From CAZPXZ01 sp965219495 (GTDB lineage Bacteria > Pseudomonadota > Alphaproteobacteria > Rhodobacterales > CAZPXZ01): a stretch of 64,000 nt of DNA. The DNA is taken from assembly GCA_965219495.1 (NCBI GenBank), contig OZ244777.1:4216001-4280000 (forward strand). Direction: 5' to 3'. Shown piece by piece: positions 37,723 through 51,646 of this stretch. How positions within the stretch are numbered: the stretch's first letter is position 1; each line of letters opens with the position of its first letter. The notes beneath the pieces were generated by a model that saw only the letters and a program-made list of their open reading frames with translations, searched no databases and was not told the origin of the DNA. A program made the translations under genes and the position numbers.

Positions 37723-37941
37723 ATGGCAGAACAGACAAAAGAACGCCGGACTTCTCCGGCGCAATTCGTGCAGGAAGTGCGCTCCGAGGCGAGCCGAGTC
37801 GTTTGGCCGGGCCGGAAGGAGACCGGTATAACGACCCTCATGGTTTTTCTGATGGCCGCGTTGATCATGGTGTTCCTGTTCCTCGTCGACCAGGTGCTTC
37901 GGATCGGCATCGAAACGATAATTCGATTTGGGGGAAGTTGA
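37723..37941 (+). CDS. secE: Preprotein translocase subunit SecE
   Basis: A 72-residue protein with the conserved FVQEVRSEASRVVWPGRKET amphipathic region and one transmembrane helix (TTLMVFLMAALIMVFLFLVD). This is the short single-span form common outside enterics. The ATG at 37723 has AGGAAAA upstream. It sits between tRNA-Trp and nusG. Confidence 0.93.
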   Translation: MAEQTKERRTSPAQFVQEVRSEASRVVWPGRKETGITTLMVFLMAALIMVFLFLVDQVLRIGIETIIRFGGS

Positions 37942-38094
37942 AGCCGGACTCGAATCAAGATAGACTCAGGCAGTTTGCGAAAACCCCGGCGCGCGTTCGC
38001 CCGAGCGGATGCGTCTGGGGCTTTATGTCTTTGGCATTGACGGGCTAGGGAACGACTGTCCAATTCACTGACAGGCGCCTTGGGCAAGGCTTTC

Positions 38095-38694
38095 ATGAAC
38101 GAACAGGCAGTACGAATCGAATCAGAATCCGAGATTTCGGAACCATTGTCTGATCAAGCAGACCTTGGCCAGTGGTATGTCGTGCATGCGCTCTCCAATC
38201 ACGAGAAGCGGGTCGCCGAGTCTCTGCAAGACGCCATCAAGATGAAAGAGGCGAACGGCTCTATCCAGGAGGTGCTGGTTCCGACGGAAACCGTCATAGA
38301 AATGCGCCGGGGGCAACGCCGCGAAATCGAGCGACGTTTCATGCCCGGTTACGTTCTGGTTCGCATGCACATGAACAAGCAGAGCTACCACTACGTGACC
38401 GAGTTGCCACGCGTGATCGGCTTCCTGGGTCCAACCGGCAAACCGACTCCATTGCCGCCCAACGAAATTCGCCGCGTACAGAACCAGGTCGTGGAAGGCG
38501 TCGAGAGGCCGCGCCCGTCCGTGACGTTCGCGGTGGGCGAGGAGGTGCGCGTGATCGACGGCCCGTTCGAGTCATTCTCCGGCCAGGTCGAGGAAGTCAA
38601 CGAAGAACAGGCGCGCCTAAAAGTCACGGTGATGATTTTCGGAAGGCGGACGCCTGTCGAACTCGAATACGGACAGGTTCAAAAGGCGAACTGA
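38095..38694 (+). CDS. nusG: Transcription termination/antitermination factor NusG
   Basis: A 199-residue NusG with the NGN domain (WYVVHALSNHEKRVAESLQD, RRFMPGYVLVRMHMN) and a C-terminal KOW domain (FAVGEEVRVIDGPFESFSG, VTVMIFGRRTPVELEY). It binds RNA polymerase and links it to Rho or to ribosomal S10. The ATG at 38095 is preferred over an in-frame TTG at 38080. Confidence 0.95.
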   Translation: MNEQAVRIESESEISEPLSDQADLGQWYVVHALSNHEKRVAESLQDAIKMKEANGSIQEVLVPTETVIEMRRGQRREIERRFMPGYVLVRMHMNKQSYHYVTELPRVIGFLGPTGKPTPLPPNEIRRVQNQVVEGVERPRPSVTFAVGEEVRVIDGPFESFSGQVEEVNEEQARLKVTVMIFGRRTPVELEYGQVQKAN

Positions 38695-38710
38695 ACGGGG
38701 GATTCAAAGC

Positions 38711-39145
38711 ATGGCGCCCAGAAGACAACCACAAGGGCAGATCAAGCTCGAAGTGCCTGCGGGTGGAGCCGTTCCGGCTCCTCCGATCGGGCCGGCGCTC
38801 GGGCAGCACCGCATCAACATCATGGAGTTCTGCAAAAACTTCAACGAACGAAGCAAGAACTTCGAGCCGGGCACGCCCTGCCGGACGGTGATCACCTATT
38901 ACCGTGACAGATCCTTCACCTTCGAGATCAAGCAGCCTCCCGTCAGTCACTTTCTGAAGCGTGCGGCAGGCCTCGCCAAGGGGGCGGAAACGCCCGGGCG
39001 GGAAACCGTGGGAACGGTCACGGCAAGCCAGGTGCAGGAAATTGCAGAGGCCAAGAAGGACGAACTGAATACGCCGGACATTCAAGCCGCGATGCGGATC
39101 GTTGCCGGCTCGGCGCGTTCGATGGGCATCGAGATTCAGGGGTAG
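38711..39145 (+). CDS. rplK: 50S ribosomal protein L11
   Basis: A 144-residue L11 with the conserved GGAVPAPPIGPALGQHRINI linker region and GSARSMGI near the C-terminus. It forms the L11 stalk base that contacts elongation factors. It follows nusG by 16 bp. Confidence 0.95.
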   Translation: MAPRRQPQGQIKLEVPAGGAVPAPPIGPALGQHRINIMEFCKNFNERSKNFEPGTPCRTVITYYRDRSFTFEIKQPPVSHFLKRAAGLAKGAETPGRETVGTVTASQVQEIAEAKKDELNTPDIQAAMRIVAGSARSMGIEIQG

Positions 39146-39150
39146 GGGCC

Positions 39151-39846
39151 TTGGCGAAACACGGGAAGCGCGTTCGGGACGCGCGCGAGAAAGCGTCCGA
39201 ACAGAGACTGCGTTCGCTGGATGAAGCGGTCGTCTTCGTCAAGCAGCATGCCAAGGCGAAATTCGATGAAACCATCGAGGTGGCCATCAAGCTTGGTGTG
39301 GACGTGCGGAGATCCGATCAGACCGTGCGCGGCACGTGCACGTTGCCCGGCGGCACCGGCAAGAATGTGCGGGTCGCCGTATTCGCGCGGGGACCGAAGG
39401 CGGACGAAGCGAAAAACGCCGGTGCGGATGTGGTCGGCGCGGAAGACCTCGCCGAAACCGTCCAGAAGGGCACGATCGAATTTGACCGGTGCGTCGCCAC
39501 GCCAGACATGATGCGCGTAGTTGGGAAGGTCGCCCGCATCCTGGGCCCGCGTGGGCTGATGCCCAACCCGAAGGTCGGAACCGTCACGATGGATGTCGAG
39601 GACGCGGTTCGCAAGGCCAAGGGCGGCGAGATTCAGTTTCGCACCGAGCGGACCGGAGTCGTCCATGCCGGCGTCGGCCGGGCAAGCTTTGAGAATGTGG
39701 CGATTTCGGAAAACGTTCGCGCGGTCGTGAATGCAGTGAATCGCGCCAAGCCGGCCGCCACGAAAGGAACCTATCTGCGCAAGATATCCCTCAGTTCCAC
39801 GATGGGACCGGGGATATCGGTGGAAGTAGCGAGTGTCGTCGGGTGA
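39151..39846 (+). CDS. rplA: 50S ribosomal protein L1
   Basis: A 231-residue L1 starting with TTG, 5 bp after rplK. Motifs are TVRGTCTLPGGTGKNVRVAV, ILGPRGLMPNPKVGTVT and AVVNAVNRAKPAATKGTYLR. L1 forms the mobile stalk and in other bacteria represses its own operon mRNA. Confidence 0.95.
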   Translation: MAKHGKRVRDAREKASEQRLRSLDEAVVFVKQHAKAKFDETIEVAIKLGVDVRRSDQTVRGTCTLPGGTGKNVRVAVFARGPKADEAKNAGADVVGAEDLAETVQKGTIEFDRCVATPDMMRVVGKVARILGPRGLMPNPKVGTVTMDVEDAVRKAKGGEIQFRTERTGVVHAGVGRASFENVAISENVRAVVNAVNRAKPAATKGTYLRKISLSSTMGPGISVEVASVVG

Positions 39847-39859
39847 AGCGGCGACCGTA

Positions 39860-40020
39860 GTGGAGGCATCAAGAATTGCTCCGCGGCTTCCTCGAAGGCC
39901 GCGGGCAACAGAAGCAGGAGCCTGCAGGGCTGCTGTTTTCTCCTGTCCGAGACGGCGGGTGTGAAGGGGGGCTGCCCTTCGCTTAATGGGAAACCGCCCA
40001 CCATAGACGGGGTTCAGTCA
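39860..40020 (+). promoter_or_regulatory. Probable L10 (rplJ) leader RNA
   Basis: The 322-bp gap before rplJ contains hairpins at 39881-39904 (CCGCGGC with GCCGCGG) and 39915-39945 (CAGGAG with CTCCTG), then a GCGGGT/ACCGCCC pairing. Such leaders bind the L10-L12 complex and repress rplJL. The identification rests on position and folding potential. Confidence 0.5.
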
Positions 40021-40168
40021 GGCAGGACACGGCGTACTCAACTGTAGTGCCGCACGTTCTGGGATCGGGAACCGGGACAGGACAGCATCGCCGGCCGATT
40101 GTGGCCGGCATATCGGAATCGGCTTGTGGATTCAGCCACGCCGCGAACCGAAACGTTGGAGCAATACG

Positions 40169-40675
40169 TTGAAGAGAGTAGACAAGGAGCGGGTGGTCGG
40201 CGAACTCGGTGACATGTTCTCCGAGGCCGGGATCATTATCGTCGTGCATTACCGCGGCCTGAACGTCGCGGATATGACGACCTTGCGGGGGCAGGTCAGG
40301 GAAGCGGGCGCGTCCCTTCGCGTCGCCAAGAACCGGCTCGCGAGAATCGCATTGAAGGACAAGCCTTGCGCCAAGGTTGAACAGTTCCTGGACGGACCCA
40401 CGGCGATCGCCTATTCGGACGAGCCGGTCGGTGTTTCCAAGGCGCTCTGCGGATTCGCGAACAGGAACGCCAAGCTTGTCGTCCTAGGCGGAGCCATGGG
40501 CGAATCCGTCCTGGACGCAAGCCGGATTGCAGAACTCGCCAAACTGTCTTCCCTTGAGGAACTTCGCGCCAGGCTGGTGAGCCTGTTGAACGCGCCGGCG
40601 TCGAAGCTGGTCCGGACAATCGCGGAACCTGGCGCGCAAATTGCGCGCGTAATGGCCGCGCACGGGGAATCCTGA
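40169..40675 (+). CDS. rplJ: 50S ribosomal protein L10
   Basis: A 168-residue L10. The TTG at 40169 with TTGGAG upstream is chosen because KRVDKERVVGELGDMF aligns with the usual L10 start; a GTG at 40124 would add 15 unusual residues. IIVVHYRGLNVADMTTLRGQ and VAKNRLARIALKD are typical. It anchors L7/L12 dimers to the ribosome. Confidence 0.92.
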   Translation: MKRVDKERVVGELGDMFSEAGIIIVVHYRGLNVADMTTLRGQVREAGASLRVAKNRLARIALKDKPCAKVEQFLDGPTAIAYSDEPVGVSKALCGFANRNAKLVVLGGAMGESVLDASRIAELAKLSSLEELRARLVSLLNAPASKLVRTIAEPGAQIARVMAAHGES

Positions 40676-40719
40676 ACCGCAACGTATGCAGCGACACTGA
40701 AAACAAGGAGATATTGCAA

Positions 40720-41097
40720 ATGGCAGATCTGGAGAAGATCACTGAGGAGCTGTCGAGCCTCACGGTTCTCGAAGCCGCAGAGCTTGCAAAAATGCTTGAG
40801 GAGAAATGGGGCGTTTCCGCTGCCGCCGCCACGGTTGCGGTCGCTGCGCCCGCCGCCGCCGACGGAGACGCGGGCGCGGTCGAGCAGGACGAATTCAACG
40901 TGATTCTGAAGTCCTTCGGCGAAAAGAAAATCAATGTCATCAAGGAAGTTCGCGCAGCCACCGGCCTCGGCCTCAAGGAGGCGAAGGAGCTCGTGGAAGC
41001 GGCGCCGAGAGAAATCAAGGAAGGATTGGGCAAGGAAGAAGCAGAGGCCCTGAAGAAGAAGCTTGAGGAAGCCGGGGCGGAAGTCGAACTAAAGTAA
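40720..41097 (+). CDS. rplL: 50S ribosomal protein L7/L12
   Basis: A 125-residue stalk protein: an N-terminal dimerisation helix (LEKITEELSSLTVLEAAELA), an Ala-rich hinge, and the factor-binding domain (INVIKEVRAATGLGLKEAKE). An AAGGAGAT ribosome-binding site precedes ATG 40720. Confidence 0.95.
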   Translation: MADLEKITEELSSLTVLEAAELAKMLEEKWGVSAAAATVAVAAPAAADGDAGAVEQDEFNVILKSFGEKKINVIKEVRAATGLGLKEAKELVEAAPREIKEGLGKEEAEALKKKLEEAGAEVELK

Positions 41098-41132
41098 CGG
41101 GAATTGCCCGGAAAAATCATCATGGCGACGAC

Positions 41133-41209
41133 GGGCCGGCCCTGACGGTCGGCCCGCAGAGGAGCAAAGCCTGCAAAGGCTTTGCCGGACCCGGACCGTT
41201 CGGTCCGGG
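41133..41209 (+). terminator. Hairpins between rplL and rpoB (attenuator-like)
   Basis: Two inverted repeats, GGGCCG/CGGCCC at 41133-41155 and CCCGGACCG/CGGTCCGGG at 41190-41209, lie in the rplL-rpoB gap. Neither is followed by a clear T-run. Partial termination or RNA processing here is well known in other bacteria and would set the rpoBC to rplJL ratio. Confidence 0.5.
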
Positions 41210-41230
41210 CAAACGCAATCGGAGGGCGCG

Positions 41231-44200
41231 ATGGCGAGGACACCCAACAGGCACAAACGGCTACGCAGAAAATTCGGAAAGATTCGCGAAATCTCGGCCA
41301 TCCCCAACTTGCTGGAAATTCAGAAGCGGTCGTACGACTTTTTCCTGAATTCTGGAGATTCCGATGGTCCGCAGCCGGGTGTCGGGCTGCAGGGCGCGTT
41401 CGATTCCGTATTTCCGATCAAGAACCAGGACGGCAGCGCGGAGCTGGAGTTCCTTGAGTACTCCATCGGCGAGCCGCGCTTCGACGCGGAAGAGTGCCGG
41501 ATGCGCGATCTCACCTACGGGGCGCCGCTGAAGGTCAGTTTTCGCCTGAATGCCTTCGATGTGGACAGCGAGACCGGTGCGACCGCTTTCAAGCACAGCA
41601 AGGACCAGAACGTGCACTTGGGCGATTTGCCCATGATGACCGAAAGCGGCACGTTTGTTGTCAATGGCGCCGAACGCGTCGTCGTTTCCCAGATGCACCG
41701 CAGCCCCGGGGTGTTCTTCGATCACGACAAGGGAAAGAAAAGCGCCTCCGGGAAATTGCGGTACGCGGCCCGCATCATTCCGTATCGCGGATCCTGGCTC
41801 GAATTCGAATTCGACGTTCGCGACAAGATTCACTTCAAGGTGGACCGGGACGTAAAGCTTCCGGTCACCACGCTTCTCTATGCCTACGGGATGGATCGCG
41901 AAGGCATTTGCCGGTCGCTCTATGAAACCCGCAAGTTCACCCGGACGGAGGACGGAAACTGGTCGGCCCCGGTCGACCTGTCTTTGTTGCGCGGCACGCG
42001 CGTGGCCCGGGATTTCGTGAATGCGGAAACGGGAGAAGTCGCCGTCAAGAAGGGAGTCCGGATCAGCGAGCGAATTTTGCGCAAACTGGAGAAAGAGGGA
42101 TTTCGGGACGAGCTGCTGACCGGCGACCAGTTGCGTGGACTGCCTTCCGCAAACGACATCGTTGATCGGAAAACCGGCATCGTCCTGGTCGATGCAGGGG
42201 CGCCGCTCACCGCGGTGGCGGTGGAAACGCCCGGGCAGGATAGTCACGAGGTCCTGATCATCCAGGATGGCGGCGGGTTCGTTCACAAGATGATCGGCCA
42301 GGAACTCGCCGACGAGACCCGGCGCGCGGCAGGGCGCGGCGATGACCGCGAACCCGCGCTCAACGACATTTACCGCTGGTCCCGTTCCAGCGAACCGCCA
42401 TCCCTGGCCACGGCGGAGATCTTCTTTGAGGGGCTCTTCCTGGACCCGAGCCGCTACGACCTTTCTGCCGTGGGCCGCGCAAAGATGAACGAAAGGCTCG
42501 GCCTGGATGTTCCGGAAACTGAACGCACCTTGCGCAAGGAGGATGTCGTGGCGGTGGTCCGCGAGCTGGAGTCGCTCCGTCTCGGCAAGCGCGCCGTGGA
42601 CGACATCGATCATCTCGGCAACCGGCGCGTACGCTCCGTTGGAGAGCTGATCGAGCAGCAGTACCGGCTCGGCCTCATGCGGATGGAGCGTGCGATCCGC
42701 GAGCGCATCAAGCGCATCAGCCCGGCCGAGCTTGAAATTCTGAAGCCGGAAGACCTGGTGAACGCGCGTTCCGTGGTATCGGTCGTGCGGGAGTTCCTGG
42801 CTTCCTCGCAGCTCTCGCAATTCATGGACCAGACCAATCCGCTTTCCGAAATGGCGCACAAGCGCCGGATATCCGCGCTCGGCCCGCGCGGCCTTAAAAG
42901 GCGGAACGCCAGTTTTGAAGTGCGCGACGTTCACCGGACGCATTACGGCCGAATCTGCCCGATCGAAACGCCCGAAGGCGCAAATATCGGACTGGTCAAC
43001 TCGTTTGCGACCTTTGCGCGCGTCAATCGCCACGGCTTTATCGAGACGCCCTTTCGGCAGGTGCAGAGTGGCCGTGTCACCGACAAGGTCGTGTATCTCT
43101 CGGCCATGGAGGAAATTGGGCACAAGATCGCCCAGGCGAACGAGCCGCTCACGCGCTCCGACCGGCTGGAAAACTCCGAAGTCCTGACGCGCCAGGACGA
43201 CGGCGAGAGCGAGGTCTTCCAGTACACGCCCCGGGACAAGGTGGACCTGATCGACGTTTCCCCCAAGCAGGTGGTTTCCGTGTCGGCGTCCCTGATCCCC
43301 TTTCTTGAGAACGACGACGCGAACCGGGCCTTGATGGGCTCCAACATGCAGCGCCAGGCGGTTCCGCTGATCGAAGCGGAAGCCCCGTTCGTCGGAACCG
43401 GAATCGAGGAAATCGTTGCGCGCGATTCGGGCTCCGCGATCACCAGCGGGCGAGGTGGAATCATCGACCAGGTCGATGCGAGCCGTATCGTGGTGCGCGT
43501 TACCGACCGTTTGGATCCGGGCGACCTCGGCGTCGACATCTACCGTCTGCGCAAATTCCAGCGTTCGAACCAGAACACCGCGATCAACCAGCGGCCGCTG
43601 GTGAAGGTGGGCGAGCGCGTCAAGGCGGGGGACGTGATCGCGGACGGTCCGTCCACGGATCTCGGCGAACTGGCCCTGGGAAGAAACGTGCTGGTCGCAT
43701 TCATGCCCTGGCAGGGCTACAATTTCGAGGATTCCATCCTCGTCTCCGAACGTATCGTTCGGGAGGACGTCTTCACCTCGATCAATATCGAGGAATACGA
43801 GATCGCCGTCCGGGATACCAAGCTCGGCCCCGAAGAGGTCACGCGCGACCTTCCGAACGTCAGCGAGGACGCGCTCCGCAATCTCGACGAGGCCGGCATC
43901 GTCTATATCGGCGCCGAAGTAAAAGCGGGCGACATTCTCGTCGGGAAGATCACGCCGAAGGGCGAAACGCCGATGACCCCGGAGGAGAAATTGCTCCGGG
44001 CGATATTCGGGGAGAAGGCGGCGGATGTCCGCGATACTTCGCTGCGGCTTCCCCCCGGCGACCTCGGAACGGTGGTCGAGGTGCGCGTGTTCACCCGGCA
44101 CGGCGTCGACAAGGACGAACGCGCCCGGCAGATCGAAGAGGAGGAAATCGAGCGCCTCGGGCGCGACCGCGTCGACGAGGAAGCCATCCTCGAGCGCAAC

Positions 44201-45412
44201 ATTTCCGCCCGCCTCCGCGACCTGCTCAACAAGAAGACCGTGTCGAAGGCGGTGCCGGAAGCGGACCTGAAGCCCGGCGGTGTCCTGGATGCCGGCCTGC
44301 TCAAGGGAATGAACTGCGCCAGGTTGTTCCGCCTTGCGGTCGATGAAGCGGACGCCATGGACCGCCTGGAGCGCCTGCACGACCAGCATTTCGCGGATCT
44401 GGAGCGGATTGGAAAGCGGTTCGTGGACAAGTGCGAGAAAGTGCGGAGCGGCGACGACCTGCAGGCGGGGCTGATCAAGGTCGTCAAGGTATTCGTTGCG
44501 GTGAAGCGCAAGTTGCAGGCGGGCGACAAGATGGCGGGCCGCCATGGCAACAAGGGGGTCATCAGCCGCGTGCTGCCGGAAGAGGACATGCCCTTCCTCG
44601 CGGACGGAACTCCCGTGGACATCGTTCTGAATCCGCTTGGGGTTCCGTCCCGCATGAACGTGGGACAGGTGCTGGAGACCCATCTGGGCTGGGCCGCGCA
44701 TGGCCTCGGGCAGATGGTCGGCAAGGCGCTGGATTTGTATCGCGGCGGCGAGGGAGCCAGGGAACTCCGCAAGGTGATGGATCGCGTCTACGGCAAGGAG
44801 GCGGTCGAAGGGGCGGCGTCCTCGGACAAGGCGCTCGCCAATTTCGCCGAGCATGCGCGCAATGGCGTGCATTTCGCCACGCCGGTGTTCGACGGCGCCC
44901 GCGCCGAGAACATCGCCGCCCTGCTGGAAGCGGCGGGGCTCGACAGATCCGGTCAGGAAACCCTCTATGACGGGAGGTCGGGCGCGCCTTTCGACCGCAA
45001 GGTTGCGATCGGGTACAAGTACCTGATGAAACTGCATCACCTCGTGGACGACAAGATCCATGCGCGGTCCACGGGCCCCTACAGCCTCGTTACGCAGCAG
45101 CCCGTGCGCGGCAAGGCCCGGTTCGGCGGGCAGCGTGTGGGCGAAATGGAAGTCTGGGCGCTGCAAGCCTATGGCGCCGCCCACACCCTCCGCGAGATCC
45201 TCACCTACAAGTCCGACGACATCGCCGGCCGGGCCAAGGTGTACGAGGCCATGGTCAAGGGCGAGACGGTGTTCGAAGCCGGACGCCCGGAGAGTTTCAA
45301 CGTGCTGGTGAACGAGCTGAAGGCGCTCGGAATGAATGTCGAGCTGCAGTCCGAAGACAGCTTGAACGAGCGTTCCGAAAGTTCGCCGGAACCGGCGCGG
45401 CTGGCACCGTAA
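41231..45412 (+). CDS. rpoB: RNA polymerase beta subunit
   Basis: A 1393-residue RpoB, typical in length for alphaproteobacteria. The rifampicin region reads SSQLSQFMDQTNPLSEMAHK and RRISALGP, with the usual D, H, R and S positions conserved. Fork-loop 2 then reads GPRGLKRRNASFEVRDVH, where most bacteria have GPGGLTRERAGFEVRDVH; several near-invariant residues differ. GDKMAGRHGNKGVIS and the C-terminal MEVWALQAYGAAHTL region are intact. It forms the core catalytic enzyme with RpoC. Confidence 0.96.
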   Translation: MARTPNRHKRLRRKFGKIREISAIPNLLEIQKRSYDFFLNSGDSDGPQPGVGLQGAFDSVFPIKNQDGSAELEFLEYSIGEPRFDAEECRMRDLTYGAPLKVSFRLNAFDVDSETGATAFKHSKDQNVHLGDLPMMTESGTFVVNGAERVVVSQMHRSPGVFFDHDKGKKSASGKLRYAARIIPYRGSWLEFEFDVRDKIHFKVDRDVKLPVTTLLYAYGMDREGICRSLYETRKFTRTEDGNWSAPVDLSLLRGTRVARDFVNAETGEVAVKKGVRISERILRKLEKEGFRDELLTGDQLRGLPSANDIVDRKTGIVLVDAGAPLTAVAVETPGQDSHEVLIIQDGGGFVHKMIGQELADETRRAAGRGDDREPALNDIYRWSRSSEPPSLATAEIFFEGLFLDPSRYDLSAVGRAKMNERLGLDVPETERTLRKEDVVAVVRELESLRLGKRAVDDIDHLGNRRVRSVGELIEQQYRLGLMRMERAIRERIKRISPAELEILKPEDLVNARSVVSVVREFLASSQLSQFMDQTNPLSEMAHKRRISALGPRGLKRRNASFEVRDVHRTHYGRICPIETPEGANIGLVNSFATFARVNRHGFIETPFRQVQSGRVTDKVVYLSAMEEIGHKIAQANEPLTRSDRLENSEVLTRQDDGESEVFQYTPRDKVDLIDVSPKQVVSVSASLIPFLENDDANRALMGSNMQRQAVPLIEAEAPFVGTGIEEIVARDSGSAITSGRGGIIDQVDASRIVVRVTDRLDPGDLGVDIYRLRKFQRSNQNTAINQRPLVKVGERVKAGDVIADGPSTDLGELALGRNVLVAFMPWQGYNFEDSILVSERIVREDVFTSINIEEYEIAVRDTKLGPEEVTRDLPNVSEDALRNLDEAGIVYIGAEVKAGDILVGKITPKGETPMTPEEKLLRAIFGEKAADVRDTSLRLPPGDLGTVVEVRVFTRHGVDKDERARQIEEEEIERLGRDRVDEEAILERNISARLRDLLNKKTVSKAVPEADLKPGGVLDAGLLKGMNCARLFRLAVDEADAMDRLERLHDQHFADLERIGKRFVDKCEKVRSGDDLQAGLIKVVKVFVAVKRKLQAGDKMAGRHGNKGVISRVLPEEDMPFLADGTPVDIVLNPLGVPSRMNVGQVLETHLGWAAHGLGQMVGKALDLYRGGEGARELRKVMDRVYGKEAVEGAASSDKALANFAEHARNGVHFATPVFDGARAENIAALLEAAGLDRSGQETLYDGRSGAPFDRKVAIGYKYLMKLHHLVDDKIHARSTGPYSLVTQQPVRGKARFGGQRVGEMEVWALQAYGAAHTLREILTYKSDDIAGRAKVYEAMVKGETVFEAGRPESFNVLVNELKALGMNVELQSEDSLNERSESSPEPARLAP

Positions 45413-45444
45413 TTCCGGGGAGCGATCCCCGCAAAGGAACCTAT

Positions 45445-50511
<5,067 letters not shown>

Positions 50512-50767
50512 CGGGACGCGCGCCGCCCGGTAGTTTCGCGCCACGCTGAATTGGAGCCGTTTTTCGTGCGCAGTGCGGGAGGCGAGGAGCCATCCGTCGG
50601 GTGTGGACAGCGTGCCCGTCAGCCGGTAGAATCGCGGTGTTTCCACGCGTGAGCGGCTTCCCTGCTCGCGGTGGCTGTTTGCATGCATTGATGATTCGGG
50701 CACGATTCGGGCCCGCGGCCCGGGTTGCGTGCAGTATTGACGTGGCGAAGTGGGAGAGGCAGGCGGA
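50512..50767. other. rpoC-rpsL intergenic region
   Basis: 256 bp without a recognisable gene. A promoter for the str operon (rpsL-rpsG-fusA-tuf) is expected here by position; no confident -35/-10 pair was picked. Confidence 0.4.
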
Positions 50768-51139
50768 ATGCCAACGGTACAGCAGTTGATTCGCAAGCCG
50801 CGCCGCTCGAAGGCGCGGCGGAACAAGGTCGTGCACCTCGCTTCCTGCCCACAGAAGCGGGGCGTCTGCACGCGCGTCTACATCACCACGCCGAAAAAGC
50901 CGAATTCGGCCCTGCGCAAGGTTGCGAAGGTGCGGCTCAGCAACGGCTACGAAGTGATTTCCCACATCCCCGGAGAAGGCCACAAGCTCCAGGAGCACAA
51001 GGTGGTCCTGATTCGGGGTGGCCGGGTCAAGGACCTGCCGGGCGTCCGCTATCACATCATTCGCGGAACCCTCGATACCGAGGGCATCGAATCGCGCCGC
51101 CAGCGCCGCTCGAAATACGGCGCCAAGCGGCCCATGTGA
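50768..51139 (+). CDS. rpsL: 30S ribosomal protein S12
   Basis: A 123-residue S12 with YITTPKKPNSALRKVAKVRL and GGRVKDLPGVRYHIIRG. The lysines in these two segments, where streptomycin-resistance changes occur, are both present. It begins the str operon. Confidence 0.96.
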   Translation: MPTVQQLIRKPRRSKARRNKVVHLASCPQKRGVCTRVYITTPKKPNSALRKVAKVRLSNGYEVISHIPGEGHKLQEHKVVLIRGGRVKDLPGVRYHIIRGTLDTEGIESRRQRRSKYGAKRPM

Positions 51140-51156
51140 GTTGAAGGAACGCCGCC

Positions 51157-51627
51157 ATGTCCCGTCGCCGCCGCGCCGAAAGGCGAGAGGTACATCCCGA
51201 CCCGCAATTCGGTGATCGCACGATCACCAAGTTCATGAACAATCTCATGCGCGACGGCAAAAAGTCGGTCGCGGAAAGGATCGTGTACGGCGCGCTTGAA
51301 GTCGTCGAGACACGCGCCCGCCGCAATCCCGTGGATGTCTTCCACCGTGCCCTCGAGAACGTCAAGCCGACCCTGGAGGTGAGGTCGCGCCGGGTCGGCG
51401 GTGCGACGTACCAGATTCCGGTGGAAGTCCGTCCCGAGCGGCGCGATGCGCTGGCCATCCGCTGGCTGATCGCCGCCACCCGCGCGCGCGGCGAACACAC
51501 CATGCGGGACCGGCTCGCCGGGGAGTTGCTGGATGCCTCGGACAACCGGGGAGCGGCGGTCAAGAAGCGTGAGGATACGCACAAGATGGCCGAAGCCAAC
51601 CGCGCGTTCTCGCATTACCGCTGGTAG
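51157..51627 (+). CDS. rpsG: 30S ribosomal protein S7
   Basis: A 156-residue S7: MSRRRRAERREVHPDPQFGD start, KFMNNLMRDGKKSVAERIVY, and the C-terminal KMAEANRAFSHYRW. It is a primary 16S 3'-domain binder and, in other bacteria, the str-operon repressor. It lies 17 bp after rpsL. Confidence 0.96.
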   Translation: MSRRRRAERREVHPDPQFGDRTITKFMNNLMRDGKKSVAERIVYGALEVVETRARRNPVDVFHRALENVKPTLEVRSRRVGGATYQIPVEVRPERRDALAIRWLIAATRARGEHTMRDRLAGELLDASDNRGAAVKKREDTHKMAEANRAFSHYRW

Positions 51628-51646
51628 CCCTGCAGGAACACCGAAC

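Noticed and set aside
41261..45184. 1307-codon open frame antisense to rpoB
   Set aside because: It is a shadow of a conserved gene in GC-rich DNA; the translation shows no recognisable domain and lies entirely opposite rpoB.
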